Shown piece by piece: positions 1 through 7,897 of a stretch of DNA of 20,643 nt. The notes under the pieces were generated by a model. It did no database searches and was not told where the DNA came from. It saw only the letters and a program-made list of their open reading frames with translations. The stretch is from Promethearchaeota archaeon (GTDB lineage: Archaea; Asgardarchaeota; Lokiarchaeia; Sigynarchaeales; SOKP01), in the NCBI GenBank assembly GCA_016839655.1, contig JAEOTW010000219.1, forward strand, positions 1 through 20,643, written 5' to 3'. Numbering within the stretch: position 1 is the stretch's first letter; each line of letters begins with the position of its first letter. The position numbers and the translations under genes are program-made.

Positions 1-1715
1 AAATAGAGTTTATCATACTCCAAAGGCATATGATAAGCTTGTACATCGATAATATATCCTTGAAGTTTTTCATATAACAGATATCTCGCAGCAGTATTTG
101 TTTCAGCAGCGGTTATTTCTAAAAGGTTTTGTAGATAAGGATCGGTGATTTGAGCAAAGTTAGAATCGGAGTTAAGATTGACTAATGGATCAATCATATT
201 GAAGGTCTCAAAATAGTCAGGACCCCAACCAACATAATAGACATGAAGTCTGGTTGGTTGATGTTGTCCAATATGGATAAATTGATCCCAAGTTAAATCT
301 TGGGGTTCAATACCAATTCCGATGAGGTCCATGTCTTCTGTGAACCGTTGGATAAGCAGTGTCATGAAATGGCTTGCTGATCGATGGCGGAAATTTAATT
401 TACCATCGGTAAAGTTTCCAGCTGCTGGAGTAAATAAGGCACCTGTCCAATCACCTTCATCATTCCCTGGAGTAAACATATCTCCATCCTGAGTTCCTAC
501 TTCCCAAGGATTTGTCATACCAGGTCCATCATAACCAAAGCCCATAGATTGCATATATTGTCTAGCCAATGGGATATCGTAATGAGCCCCGGTGGTTGAG
601 TAGTTATGCGCAGGGAAACCAGGTGGAACTAATGAATTAGCTCTGACCGTGGTATCCTCATCAATGTCGTGATTAAGATAAGTATAGTTGAAGGCATGAG
701 AAATTGCTTTTCTCCACGTTTGATTTAACACTAAACTATTAAAGGCAATGTACCAATAGATTGTACCATTGATAAATTCATTGGTTCCATCTCCAGTCAC
801 AGTAATATCTACATCAGCTTCAAAATCAGGCTTGAGGGAAGCAATACCACCACCTAAATAGTCAATATCTAAAGCCAACATAGCATTGTTAGCAGTAACT
901 GCATCTCTATAATAAACCCAGACAATGGCATCAAAATAAGCACCAGTTCTCCAGTATCTTTCCCAACGTACTAGTCTTCTTTCTGAATTAGGAATATATC
1001 TCAAAAATCTGAAAGGACCAGTTCCAATTACAAGATCTTCACCAAGTACTAACATTTCTTGGGCAGGGGTAGATTCATGACCTACAATAGAACTTCCTGC
1101 ATAAGCTATTAAACCTTCAGCAGGTGCAAATGGTCTGTTTAGAAAGAGCATAACTGTGTATGGATCAGCTACTTTATGTGCATCCCACCAAGTTCTACTT
1201 AAAGTATCATTGAAGATTGGAGTTCCATCTCCAAATTTATAAATAGAATGAGGGAATGACATAACATGAGTGGCAGGATCTAAAGTTCCCGTCCAGTTAC
1301 CGAAAAAGTTGATTCTTTCATAGGTGTGAATAACATCTTCTCCGGTTAAGAGCTGGCCATCATGGAAAAATACATCTTCACGTAAGTAAAATGTTATGTT
1401 ATTATATTTTCCAAAAGTACCAATATTGAAGTCCCAATCCCAAGCCAATCTTCCAACAAGTGGAAAGGCTGGATCAGTTAAATCAGTAGCAATGAGAGGT
1501 TCAACTACATGACGAAGCATATCATTTGAAACACTATCCCATGTATCTACTGGATCCATTGTAACAGGATTGGAAGTACTTGCTATTTTAAGAACTTCTC
1601 CGGTTTCAGGAGCTTCAATAACAGTTAACATAGCCAAAATGACGTTACCAACGCCAGAAGCTGCTAATACAACCGCTAAAATTATTATCGCTAAATTTTT
1701 CTTTTCCATTTCCAT
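1..1715 (-). CDS. ABC transporter solute-binding protein, family 5 (peptide/oligosaccharide type), C-terminus outside window
   Basis: Extracellular substrate receptor of an Opp/Dpp-type ABC importer. The frame is open from an ATG at 1715 to the window edge, giving about 571 residues with no stop, so the 3' end is missing. The N-terminus reads MEMEKKN followed by a hydrophobic stretch of about 24 residues, fitting a signal peptide or membrane anchor. The mature part begins with the family opening (VLKIASTSNPVTMDPVDTWD) and continues with the typical order: REDVFFHDGQLLTGEDVIHTYE, then GTGPFRF, then NQTWRKAISHAF, and a late DYFETFNMIDPLVNLNSDSN segment. Two in-frame ATGs (1715 and 1709) are possible starts. 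The substrate cannot be told from sequence. No permease or ATPase genes are visible, but the downstream side lies outside the window. Family call is confident; peptide versus sugar specificity is open. Confidence 0.88.
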   Translation of the reverse strand, partial: MEMEKKNLAIIILAVVLAASGVGNVILAMLTVIEAPETGEVLKIASTSNPVTMDPVDTWDSVSNDMLRHVVEPLIATDLTDPAFPLVGRLAWDWDFNIGTFGKYNNITFYLREDVFFHDGQLLTGEDVIHTYERINFFGNWTGTLDPATHVMSFPHSIYKFGDGTPIFNDTLSRTWWDAHKVADPYTVMLFLNRPFAPAEGLIAYAGSSIVGHESTPAQEMLVLGEDLVIGTGPFRFLRYIPNSERRLVRWERYWRTGAYFDAIVWVYYRDAVTANNAMLALDIDYLGGGIASLKPDFEADVDITVTGDGTNEFINGTIYWYIAFNSLVLNQTWRKAISHAFNYTYLNHDIDEDTTVRANSLVPPGFPAHNYSTTGAHYDIPLARQYMQSMGFGYDGPGMTNPWEVGTQDGDMFTPGNDEGDWTGALFTPAAGNFTDGKLNFRHRSASHFMTLLIQRFTEDMDLIGIGIEPQDLTWDQFIHIGQHQPTRLHVYYVGWGPDYFETFNMIDPLVNLNSDSNFAQITDPYLQNLLEITAAETNTAARYLLYEKLQGYIIDVQAYHMPLEYDKLY

Positions 1716-2017
1716 ATTAAGATCACTAAAATTTCTTAATTTTTTTTTTAATTTTTTTTAGATTTGTTGTTAAATATGTTGTTAAATTCGTAGACTTATA
1801 AGTTTTATCTTTTTTTTTTTATTGTTTTTAGATTTGATAAAAGATATATTAAGATGGGTTTCATTGGTGTTAATCTGAGATATTTTCAATCTGTTTAGAG
1901 TTTCTCTATAATCAGAATTTAGTAGAATTAATAACATGTACTTATACTAATTAAGGGTTTTGTTTTTACTGAAATTCAAATAATAAGATGTCAATGCAAT
2001 GAAAATGGGAATAAATT
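1716..2017. promoter_or_regulatory. Intergenic region with candidate promoter of the solute-binding protein gene
   Basis: About 300 AT-rich bases with no gene that I can support. On the minus strand, TATA-like candidates for the solute-binding gene are CATATTTAA (about 1770-1778) and CTTATAAG (about 1795-1802). An 11-bp direct repeat, TGTTGTTAAAT, occurs at 1765-1775 and 1777-1787 with a 12-nt period and overlaps the nearer candidate. Long T tracts at 1740-1759 read as A tracts in the leader of the minus-strand gene. The part at 1820-2017 shows nothing clear. Confidence 0.35.
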
Positions 2018-2980
2018 TTAAAAGCCAAATAGTGTCATAAGGTTTTCAAAATAAAACACAAAAACTAAAATAATTAGCAAGATTAAACCTGCAATTATTA
2101 TTCCCTTGTCTAAAAAAGCTTTTTCAGTGCTTCGAGCGATTTCAGGTTTAGCTGAAGTTAGATACATATATCTCATAATTATGTAAAGTGAGATTGGAAT
2201 TGTTAAAATGGAAAAATATTCGTAAAGAGCAGCACTTCCTGGTGGTGGGACATCTAGATCGAATCTTAAAATAAGATAAAGTGAATAAGTCATAAATAAT
2301 GAGCCCGCAATTATTATATGAAATTGATTTAACAGAGTTAAAGAATATTGATCATAAACTTTTTTATGTTCAATTGCTTTATCTTTTCCTAGCAAGATCA
2401 AATCTCCCTTTCTTTTAGCTATACTTAGAAAAAGGGCAACTTCAAATATGGCTAAGAACAACCAAGCTGAGACAAATTGTTCAATTATTGCACATCCAGC
2501 TAATGCTCTCCACAAATATCCTGTGGATAAAATAATGATGTCAATAAAAGCATATTTCTTTAGCAGGTGATTATAGAGTTGACCGGTAATTATTATCATA
2601 ATAATCATAAAAAGAAAGCCTAAATTTGGAATAATAAAAACTAAAAGTAAAATCGTTATACCTAATATTAATATCAAAAGAAGCAATGCCAAAAATAATG
2701 AAATTTCTCCAGAAGCAATAGGTTTTTTTCTCATCTTTTCTGGATGCATTCTATCTTTTTTAATATCTCTTAAATCGTTAATAATATAATTTATTGAAGA
2801 TGTACAACAGAGGATTATAAATCCAATCAATAATTCAAAATATAAAGTTGTTTCAAAAAGTCTTTGACTAAAAAAAATTCCAACAAATACTAATACATTC
2901 TTATAGTACTGCCGAACACGTAATAGATGAAAAATACTTTTAATTTTATTAGGCATTATTAACTTTTTTGAAAGACTCAT
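2018..2980 (-). CDS. UbiA-family prenyltransferase, most like polyprenyl-phosphate phosphoribosyltransferase (DPPR synthase type)
   Basis: Integral membrane prenyltransferase of the UbiA superfamily, 320 residues with about eight or nine hydrophobic segments. The first aspartate motif is NDLRDIKKD (Asn68, Asp69, Asp72, Asp76), followed by HPEK and KPIASG. Together with the N-terminal RVRQYYKNVLVF and the later GYLWRALAG and AKRKGDL segments, this matches the layout of decaprenyl-phosphate 5-phosphoribosyltransferases, which transfer phosphoribose from PRPP to a polyprenyl phosphate. Archaeal ether-lipid DGGGP synthases share the first motif but usually lack the Q-x-x-KN and HP-x-K signatures. 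The ATG at 2980 lies 15 nt after the stop of the M48 gene, so the two are probably cotranscribed. Superfamily is firm; the phosphoribosyl specificity is inferred from motif resemblance. Confidence 0.8.
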   Translation of the reverse strand: MSLSKKLIMPNKIKSIFHLLRVRQYYKNVLVFVGIFFSQRLFETTLYFELLIGFIILCCTSSINYIINDLRDIKKDRMHPEKMRKKPIASGEISLFLALLLLILILGITILLLVFIIPNLGFLFMIIMIIITGQLYNHLLKKYAFIDIIILSTGYLWRALAGCAIIEQFVSAWLFLAIFEVALFLSIAKRKGDLILLGKDKAIEHKKVYDQYSLTLLNQFHIIIAGSLFMTYSLYLILRFDLDVPPPGSAALYEYFSILTIPISLYIIMRYMYLTSAKPEIARSTEKAFLDKGIIIAGLILLIILVFVFYFENLMTLFGF

Positions 2981-2995
2981 TTTTATTAAATTTTA

Positions 2996-5524
2996 TTAAG
3001 AGATAATGATTCTTTCTGGTTTGAATTTCTTCAAAATTCTAAATCCTAAACGACTTGCTAAGCTTGTTTCTGATTTTAGCTGAATCAAAGCAGTACTATA
3101 CTTAAAATTTATGATTTCAATTTCTTTATAAGGAATCTCTATCTCGTTTCCAAATACATTATTAAATAAAATGGAAATTTTGCTGCTATGTCCATCTTTA
3201 GATAAGTCCTTCATATTGTTCTGAAAATCTACCTTTTGAATATACCCAATTTCCAAATTATTAACAGGTTTTTTAAGATAGAGATATATTTGAAGATTAT
3301 TTTTTGATAACCATTTCATAAGATTAATTTCTGATTCTCTAAAACTAAGACTTTTACTTATTGATAAATAAATTTCTTTCGGTCTAATTATCAAATCATC
3401 AAGATTTAAAATAAGTTTTGATTCATGATTTTCGATATCTGATATTTCTAATTGATAATTGGATAATTCTGTTGTTGGGATGACATTTAAACATTTATAT
3501 ATTTTAATAACTCCTCTACTCTTTAAAAAAATTTCAAAACCTTTAAGATTTTTGATGAATGAAGTTGAATTTGGTAGTTTAGTTTTATGAATTGGTTTTT
3601 TTATTTCTTTTTCATTTTGATCTAAGAAAACATAGAATCCTTCTTTATCTTCATCATTTAACTCAATATTAGTTAGAGTAACTGGTTCGTTATTCTGAAA
3701 GTAGTAGTGATCATTCATTTTAAATTGGGTAGAAGTATAATTTGAAGAATCTAATAAAATTTTTTGGTTTGTTTTTAAATTTATGATAGAAAATTTTTCA
3801 GGATCAGTGATATCATCAGAAAAATCGACATCTATAAGTTTAGCTATTATAATTTTATCGTTAATTAAATTTCTAAAGATATAATCTTTTTGAAGATCAA
3901 ATTGATAAAACTCTTTTCTTTTAATATTTTTAAGTAATACAGGGATCTCATTAATGTCAAAATAATTCTTGAATTTTTCAGTCGCTAATATTTTGAAATT
4001 TTCTCGAGCTTTTTCAAACTTCATAGCATATTTTTTCTGATTAGATCTTTTTAAACAAATAAAAGGTAAAATCGCTTCTTTGCCTGGTTTTAGCTTATCA
4101 TCTAATATAGCTGCAATTCTATAATAACTAGGAGGATGAGAGTGAATAAAATTACTCAAAAGTGAAGCTCGTGAAGGTTTTATCATTGAATGATTCAAAT
4201 ATTTAGCAGTAGTTAGATAATTTAAAAGTTGATTATCACTTGTTATTTTTTCTTCAGTCAATAGCATGGTATTTAATCCTATTTCCCTCCCTGTTGCATA
4301 AAAACTTTCTAAATTATAGAGCGCTTTAGCAAGTTCATTTGCATAACCTATCTTCTTTGTTTTTAAATCTGCTTTTCCTTCTAAAAACCTCACAAATATA
4401 AATAAAAAGAAATAAATGCCCAGATTCAAAAGGATAAAAACTATCAATGGGATCTGAGGATTTCCAAATGTATAGTCATAGAAAGTAGCCGGAATACCTA
4501 ATAACATTCTAACAATTAAATCAACAGATGTGATTATTGTTAAGATAAGTGTGTGTTTACCTTTTGTATGTGCTAACTCGTGAGCTACAATACCTTTTAA
4601 TTCATCTTTAGGAATTTCATTTATATTATCGGCGATAATTGCAATTCTTTTATCTAAAAACGAACCATATGCCATTGCATTTAAAATTGGATATTTTCCA
4701 AATCCTACTTTAACCTTACCTTTGATTCCAATATCTCTTTTTATATCATTTACGAGATTTATTACTCCTTCTTCTCTAACTCTATGAATTCCAAGTAGTT
4801 TATCTAAAATGAAACCAGATATAAAATAAATTATCCAATTAACAATAATCAATAAAAAATAAATATTTAAAAAGAAGTCAAGGATACTTAAAGTCCCCCA
4901 ATTAATTGGTTCATTAATGATAAAGTTGAGTGGAGTGTATTGATTTATAAAAACGACGGCTAGCCACGCTATAATATAAAGAAATAAAGTTAAATATTCA
5001 GGGCTCATAAATCGCCAAACAATTATGTATTTTCTTCCAAAGAGAAGAAAACCTAAAATAAGAATTATCCAAAAAGAAAATGCAAAACTGGTGTTAATGT
5101 ATATAGGGTCATTTAAATAGTAAGAGAATAATCCAGCAATGAAAATTATATTATAAGTTACTAACGATATAATTAAAATTTTATTTATAACGGGATAATC
5201 CTTTAATTCATAAATCCCAATCCATAAATAAATTGAAAATGCTCCCATTATTGAGGTTAGAAAATCTTTAGAAAAGAAAAAAATTAGGAAAAAGAAGAAT
5301 AAAATTGCTATAATATCACTCATTTCACTTCTTTTACCATTCTTAGCCCATTGAAAGAATTCTTCTATAGTTATTAAATATAGAATACAAGTTATCAAAA
5401 ACGTCCAATCAATTAGAAGAGTTGAAAAATCATATTTGAAAATAATCAGATTTAAAACTAAAAAGACACCTATTGTATAAATGGGATAGGAAATTAAGAG
5501 AAAATATCTAATGTTTTTCTTCAA
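2996..5524 (-). CDS. Large membrane M48-family zinc metalloprotease (HtpX/Ste24-like) with long C-terminal extension
   Basis: Membrane-embedded peptidase, 842 residues. Residues about 1-245 hold many hydrophobic segments. The zinc motif HELAH lies at residues 315-319 (His315, Glu316, His319), and the third ligand is in EGKAD (Glu382, Asp386), the usual M48 arrangement. HtpX and Ste24 proteins are usually 280-480 residues, so this one is extended at both ends. Residues about 545-842 form a soluble, strand-rich tail with what look like tandem modules. M48 enzymes degrade misfolded membrane proteins or process prenylated ones; the substrate here is unknown. The start is a TTG at 5524 with AAAGG 8 nt upstream. 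It lies 64 nt after the sugar-phosphate transferase gene and 15 nt before UbiA, suggesting an operon. Confidence 0.88.
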   Translation of the reverse strand: MKKNIRYFLLISYPIYTIGVFLVLNLIIFKYDFSTLLIDWTFLITCILYLITIEEFFQWAKNGKRSEMSDIIAILFFFFLIFFFSKDFLTSIMGAFSIYLWIGIYELKDYPVINKILIISLVTYNIIFIAGLFSYYLNDPIYINTSFAFSFWIILILGFLLFGRKYIIVWRFMSPEYLTLFLYIIAWLAVVFINQYTPLNFIINEPINWGTLSILDFFLNIYFLLIIVNWIIYFISGFILDKLLGIHRVREEGVINLVNDIKRDIGIKGKVKVGFGKYPILNAMAYGSFLDKRIAIIADNINEIPKDELKGIVAHELAHTKGKHTLILTIITSVDLIVRMLLGIPATFYDYTFGNPQIPLIVFILLNLGIYFFLFIFVRFLEGKADLKTKKIGYANELAKALYNLESFYATGREIGLNTMLLTEEKITSDNQLLNYLTTAKYLNHSMIKPSRASLLSNFIHSHPPSYYRIAAILDDKLKPGKEAILPFICLKRSNQKKYAMKFEKARENFKILATEKFKNYFDINEIPVLLKNIKRKEFYQFDLQKDYIFRNLINDKIIIAKLIDVDFSDDITDPEKFSIINLKTNQKILLDSSNYTSTQFKMNDHYYFQNNEPVTLTNIELNDEDKEGFYVFLDQNEKEIKKPIHKTKLPNSTSFIKNLKGFEIFLKSRGVIKIYKCLNVIPTTELSNYQLEISDIENHESKLILNLDDLIIRPKEIYLSISKSLSFRESEINLMKWLSKNNLQIYLYLKKPVNNLEIGYIQKVDFQNNMKDLSKDGHSSKISILFNNVFGNEIEIPYKEIEIINFKYSTALIQLKSETSLASRLGFRILKKFKPERIIIS

Positions 5525-5588
5525 ATAAAATACCTTTATTATATTATAGTTATTTTGTCTAAATCTAAATAAAGAATATATCTTTATT

Positions 5589-6953
5589 CTATGAGTTTAA
5601 TTTGTTCATTTTATTAATCTCGGACCAGAAATATTTTATTGTTATCAAATACCAAATTAATAGTATAGGGATTAGTAATAGAAATGAAATTATTAAATTA
5701 ATTGGAATACGTATTATCCCAAAATCAATATCTTCAAAAGGAAGCCTAAGTATCACTAATTCGATAAATATGAGAAATATCAATAAAAAAACTAATAAAA
5801 TTATCATTAAACCTATAATTCCTCTAATTCTGGGGAATTTATATAATATATAAATAGTTGGGATAAGAAACGTGAAAAATACGACAATAAATATGAAAAT
5901 ACTATAATTTCCTAGAGTATATTGCATAAGCAAGATAGAAAGTATGGAAAAAAAACCGCATATTAATGAAATTGCATAAAAGTTTTTTACTAAAGCTGGT
6001 TCTGTTAAAGGTCCTTTTGCTAAAATTAATCTAGGTAAAGTTAATACCGCGTCTTTTTGATCTGAAGCTTTAATTCGATCGTCTTCGAGCATAATTATAT
6101 CTTCTTTACTTTCTCTAATATCGCTACTTTCAAAAAAACCACGTACAGAATAGATATAATAAAAGCTGTTAAATATATGGATAAGTAGAGCACAAAAAGT
6201 AGCTACTTCTAATGAGCCAAATAACATAATACATGCAATCATTGCACCCATAGCTAAGGTACCTGTATCTCCAGGAAATGTTTTAGCGGGATACTTATTA
6301 AATATAAAAAAAGCCAATATCACCGAAATAACAGGAACAGTAAATAATAATCCTTCAGCAGAATTCCAAATTATACTACATATAAACAAAAAAACAATAG
6401 CTATCAAGCAAGTTCCTGAACCTTCACCATTATAACCTTCCAACATATTTACTGTATTTGTAAAAACTGCCACAATTATAGGCACTAAGAATGGATAAAT
6501 TACTGTTAATCTAGTTCTGTCAATTAAAAATATTGTTGGTGAATCTATTGTAATAAATCCAAATAAATTTGCTAAAAAGATAATACTTCCAGTGAATATT
6601 GATAAAATTATTTTATACCGTGATCTTAATTTTTTTCTATCATCAAGAAAACCTATAGCTCCAGCTAATATAACGGTGAGAAGAAAAATCAAAATTTCAT
6701 TTAGAAAGGCAGGAAAGAATATAATTAAAAAAATCATGCTAATACTAATCCCAATTATCATACTTATCCCTCCAGATTCTGCAACTTCAGGTTTTGCATT
6801 TTTATGTATATCAATACCAACGTATCCTTTCCTTTTCATGAATTTTATTATATAAGGAAGGAATAAATAAGTCACTATAAATCCAATGATAAATATAATT
6901 ACTAAAAAGAGTATTTCCATAAAATTCCAATTCAGATCAGTTAGAGGATTCAT
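5589..6953 (-). CDS. Glycosyltransferase family 4, Alg7/WecA-like polyprenyl-phosphate sugar-1-phosphate transferase
   Basis: Multi-pass membrane enzyme that moves a sugar-1-phosphate (GlcNAc-1-P in Alg7) from a UDP-sugar to dolichyl or undecaprenyl phosphate, the first step of lipid-linked oligosaccharide assembly. Length is 454 residues with about ten hydrophobic segments. Diagnostic motifs are AESGGISMIIG (58-68), GFLDDRKKLRSRYK with the catalytic Asp pair (Asp104, Asp105), NTVNMLEGYNGEGSG (166-180) and FPGDTGTLAMG (226-236), in the order seen in MraY/WecA/Alg7. The N-M-x-x-G-x-N-G form and the long C-terminal half resemble the archaeal and eukaryotic Alg7 branch rather than MraY. The start is an ATG at 6953; an internal ATG at residue 12 is also possible. 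It heads the run of three membrane-enzyme genes, and with ribophorin I nearby it suggests N-glycosylation. Confidence 0.87.
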   Translation of the reverse strand: MNPLTDLNWNFMEILFLVIIFIIGFIVTYLFLPYIIKFMKRKGYVGIDIHKNAKPEVAESGGISMIIGISISMIFLIIFFPAFLNEILIFLLTVILAGAIGFLDDRKKLRSRYKIILSIFTGSIIFLANLFGFITIDSPTIFLIDRTRLTVIYPFLVPIIVAVFTNTVNMLEGYNGEGSGTCLIAIVFLFICSIIWNSAEGLLFTVPVISVILAFFIFNKYPAKTFPGDTGTLAMGAMIACIMLFGSLEVATFCALLIHIFNSFYYIYSVRGFFESSDIRESKEDIIMLEDDRIKASDQKDAVLTLPRLILAKGPLTEPALVKNFYAISLICGFFSILSILLMQYTLGNYSIFIFIVVFFTFLIPTIYILYKFPRIRGIIGLMIILLVFLLIFLIFIELVILRLPFEDIDFGIIRIPINLIISFLLLIPILLIWYLITIKYFWSEINKMNKLNS

Positions 6954-7009
6954 TTATTACCAAATAGTATTATTATAAATCAAAATCCTGATAATTAATA
7001 GAATGTAAA

Positions 7010-7022
7010 GTATAAAATACTT
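7010..7022 (-). promoter_or_regulatory. Candidate box A for the Alg7-like gene
   Basis: On the minus strand this stretch reads GTATTTTATAC, about 60 nt before the ATG at 6953. It lies between the tRNA 3' end and the gene, the only place a separate promoter could sit. A second TATA-like stretch at 6969-6978 is too close to the ATG for a leadered transcript. Weak evidence in so AT-rich a background. Confidence 0.3.
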
Positions 7023-7094
7023 TATCTATTAAATTTTTCATTTTTCAATATTAAGGGTTTAGAGATGAATAGCCCGGCACGGATTCGAACCGTG

Positions 7095-7124
7095 TTCGCT
7101 ATACACCTCGATTCGGGATGTATA
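7095..7124 (-). other. Predicted tRNA intron 2 (variable loop), 30 nt
   Basis: The insert lies between variable-loop bases CGAC (7128-7125) and the T stem at 7094. It forms a stable hairpin: 7123-7117 pairs with 7107-7101 inside, and the stem can extend to 9 bp. A relaxed bulge-helix-bulge can be drawn with bulges ACT (7126-7124) and AAC (7096-7094) around a 4-bp helix with one G-A mismatch (7130-7127 with 7100-7097). Cutting after the second bulge base leaves a 4-nt variable loop with C48, suited to pair with G15. A CGA repeat on both sides (7128-7126, 7098-7096) makes the exact ends uncertain by a few bases. Confidence 0.65.
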
Positions 7125-7157
7125 GTCGCGGGGTTCAAAGCCCCAAATGCTTGGCCA

Positions 7158-7187
7158 TTTTGCTCAATACAAAAAAGATGTATTAAT
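7158..7187 (-). other. Predicted tRNA intron 1 (D loop, after position 15), 30 nt
   Basis: The insert folds as an 8-bp hairpin (7186-7179 with 7171-7164, one U-G pair) with a 7-nt loop. Flanking it is a bulge-helix-bulge-like site: bulge AGA (7189-7187), a short central helix (7193-7190 with 7163-7160; three pairs and one G-A mismatch), and bulge AAT (7159-7157). Cutting after the second base of each bulge, as archaeal tRNA endonuclease does, yields exactly the expected D loop. Boundaries are predictions. Confidence 0.75.
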
Positions 7188-7249
7188 CTACACCACCGGG
7201 CTAACGTATTAGAATGCTATAGAATAGTAATTTCTTCATTTATTAATTT

Positions 7250-7873
7250 TTAAATCTTAAATGGCTTAAGATCTTGATTTAAAAATTTTGCATTTAATAA
7301 ATTTTTATGCTTTTCAAGAAAGTCAATTTCTTTTTTTTCATCACGGTACTTATCTGGTAACATCTGTGGGATTGTATCAATAATGGGATACCAACGTTTA
7401 CATTTACTACAGAATAGTATCCCTGTTTTTATTTCAATGTCAAGTTTAAACTTATTAATAAAATATAATTCTGGTAATATGCTGTCAATTTGATTGAATT
7501 TAGGATTATTAATAAATTCAAAAACTCTTGATTTAACTTCAGAATTCATTATTTCAATACATTTATTTCCTAATTTAGTTGTAGTGTTTCCTAAAATATT
7601 TTCGAATTCAATCAAACTAGAGTAAGTCAAGTTAAGATAATTTGTTAATCTAGTTTTTTGAATAATTATCTTATCTCTTATTAATAATTCATCATCCTCA
7701 TGATATATTTCAACTATTTCCTCATTTTTAATAAGATTAATATCACGACTTTTATATACATCAATAATTAATTGAAAATCATGTGGTTCATTTTCAAAAG
7801 AAAATATATATAGTTTTAAAGGAAAAAATTTATCTAATGGGCATGCTAAGATGTCAAATAGCCATGTTTTCAT
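7250..7873 (-). CDS. Trm112-like zinc-domain protein (methyltransferase activator family) with long central insertion
   Basis: Trm112 proteins bind and stabilise SAM-dependent methyltransferases acting on tRNA, rRNA and release factor. The N-terminus MKTWLFDILACPLDKFFPL and the C-terminal CSKCKRWYPIIDTIPQMLP match the two halves of the split zinc domain. Counting from an in-frame GTG at 7885, the cysteines are Cys15, Cys159 and Cys162, so the first pair has only one cysteine. About 130 mostly helical residues separate the halves, as in eukaryotic Trm112, whereas many archaeal and bacterial versions are about 60 residues. I choose the ATG at 7873 because the conserved family start is MKTWLFDIL; the GTG adds four residues. 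The gene begins 24 nt after the ribophorin I-like stop and is probably cotranscribed. The partner methyltransferase is not in the window. Confidence 0.75.
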   Translation of the reverse strand: MKTWLFDILACPLDKFFPLKLYIFSFENEPHDFQLIIDVYKSRDINLIKNEEIVEIYHEDDELLIRDKIIIQKTRLTNYLNLTYSSLIEFENILGNTTTKLGNKCIEIMNSEVKSRVFEFINNPKFNQIDSILPELYFINKFKLDIEIKTGILFCSKCKRWYPIIDTIPQMLPDKYRDEKKEIDFLEKHKNLLNAKFLNQDLKPFKI

Positions 7874-7897
7874 TAACTGTTCCACACAAAAGAAATA

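Larger units (their letters stand above)
7070..7202 (-). tRNA. tRNA-Gln (anticodon UUG) with two non-canonical introns
   Basis: The acceptor strands AGCCCGG (7202-7196) and CCGGGCT (7077-7071) pair fully, with A at 7070 as discriminator; CCA is not encoded. The T arm is CACGG-TTCGAAT-CCGTG (7094-7078). The anticodon arm is TGGGG-CTTTGAA-CCCCG (7145-7129), with U33 followed by anticodon TTG (7138-7136). The D arm forms only if a 30-nt insert after G15 is removed, joining GTGTAG to TGGCCAAGCAT, the usual archaeal tRNA-Gln D arm. The variable loop shrinks to CGAC if a second 30-nt insert is removed. The gene is 133 nt and the predicted mature tRNA 73 nt. There is no intron at the common 37/38 position. 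The unspliced U27-G43 closing pair is a wobble. It follows the Trm112-like gene by 47 nt on the same strand. Confidence 0.9.

Noticed and set aside
1738..1760. T tract as a terminator or mobile-element end
   Set aside because: No gene on the plus strand ends there and no inverted repeats or target duplications are seen. It is the A-rich leader of the minus-strand gene.
1570..1761. Plus-strand ORF of 63 residues
   Set aside because: It is the antisense of the solute-binding protein N-terminus, and the T-rich tract produces its poly-Phe end.
2018..2980. Digeranylgeranylglyceryl phosphate synthase (ether lipid synthesis)
   Set aside because: It shares the first aspartate motif, but the QYYKN, HPEK and KPIASG signatures fit phosphoribosyltransferases better. 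Kept as a lesser alternative.
7095..7125. Long variable arm of a class II tRNA (Leu or Ser)
   Set aside because: The anticodon loop reads CTTTGAA with anticodon UUG (Gln), the D loop also needs an insert removed, and removal of both inserts gives a standard tRNA-Gln.
7065..7253. Plus-strand ORF of about 62 residues
   Set aside because: It is read across the antisense strand of the tRNA gene and has no protein-like features.
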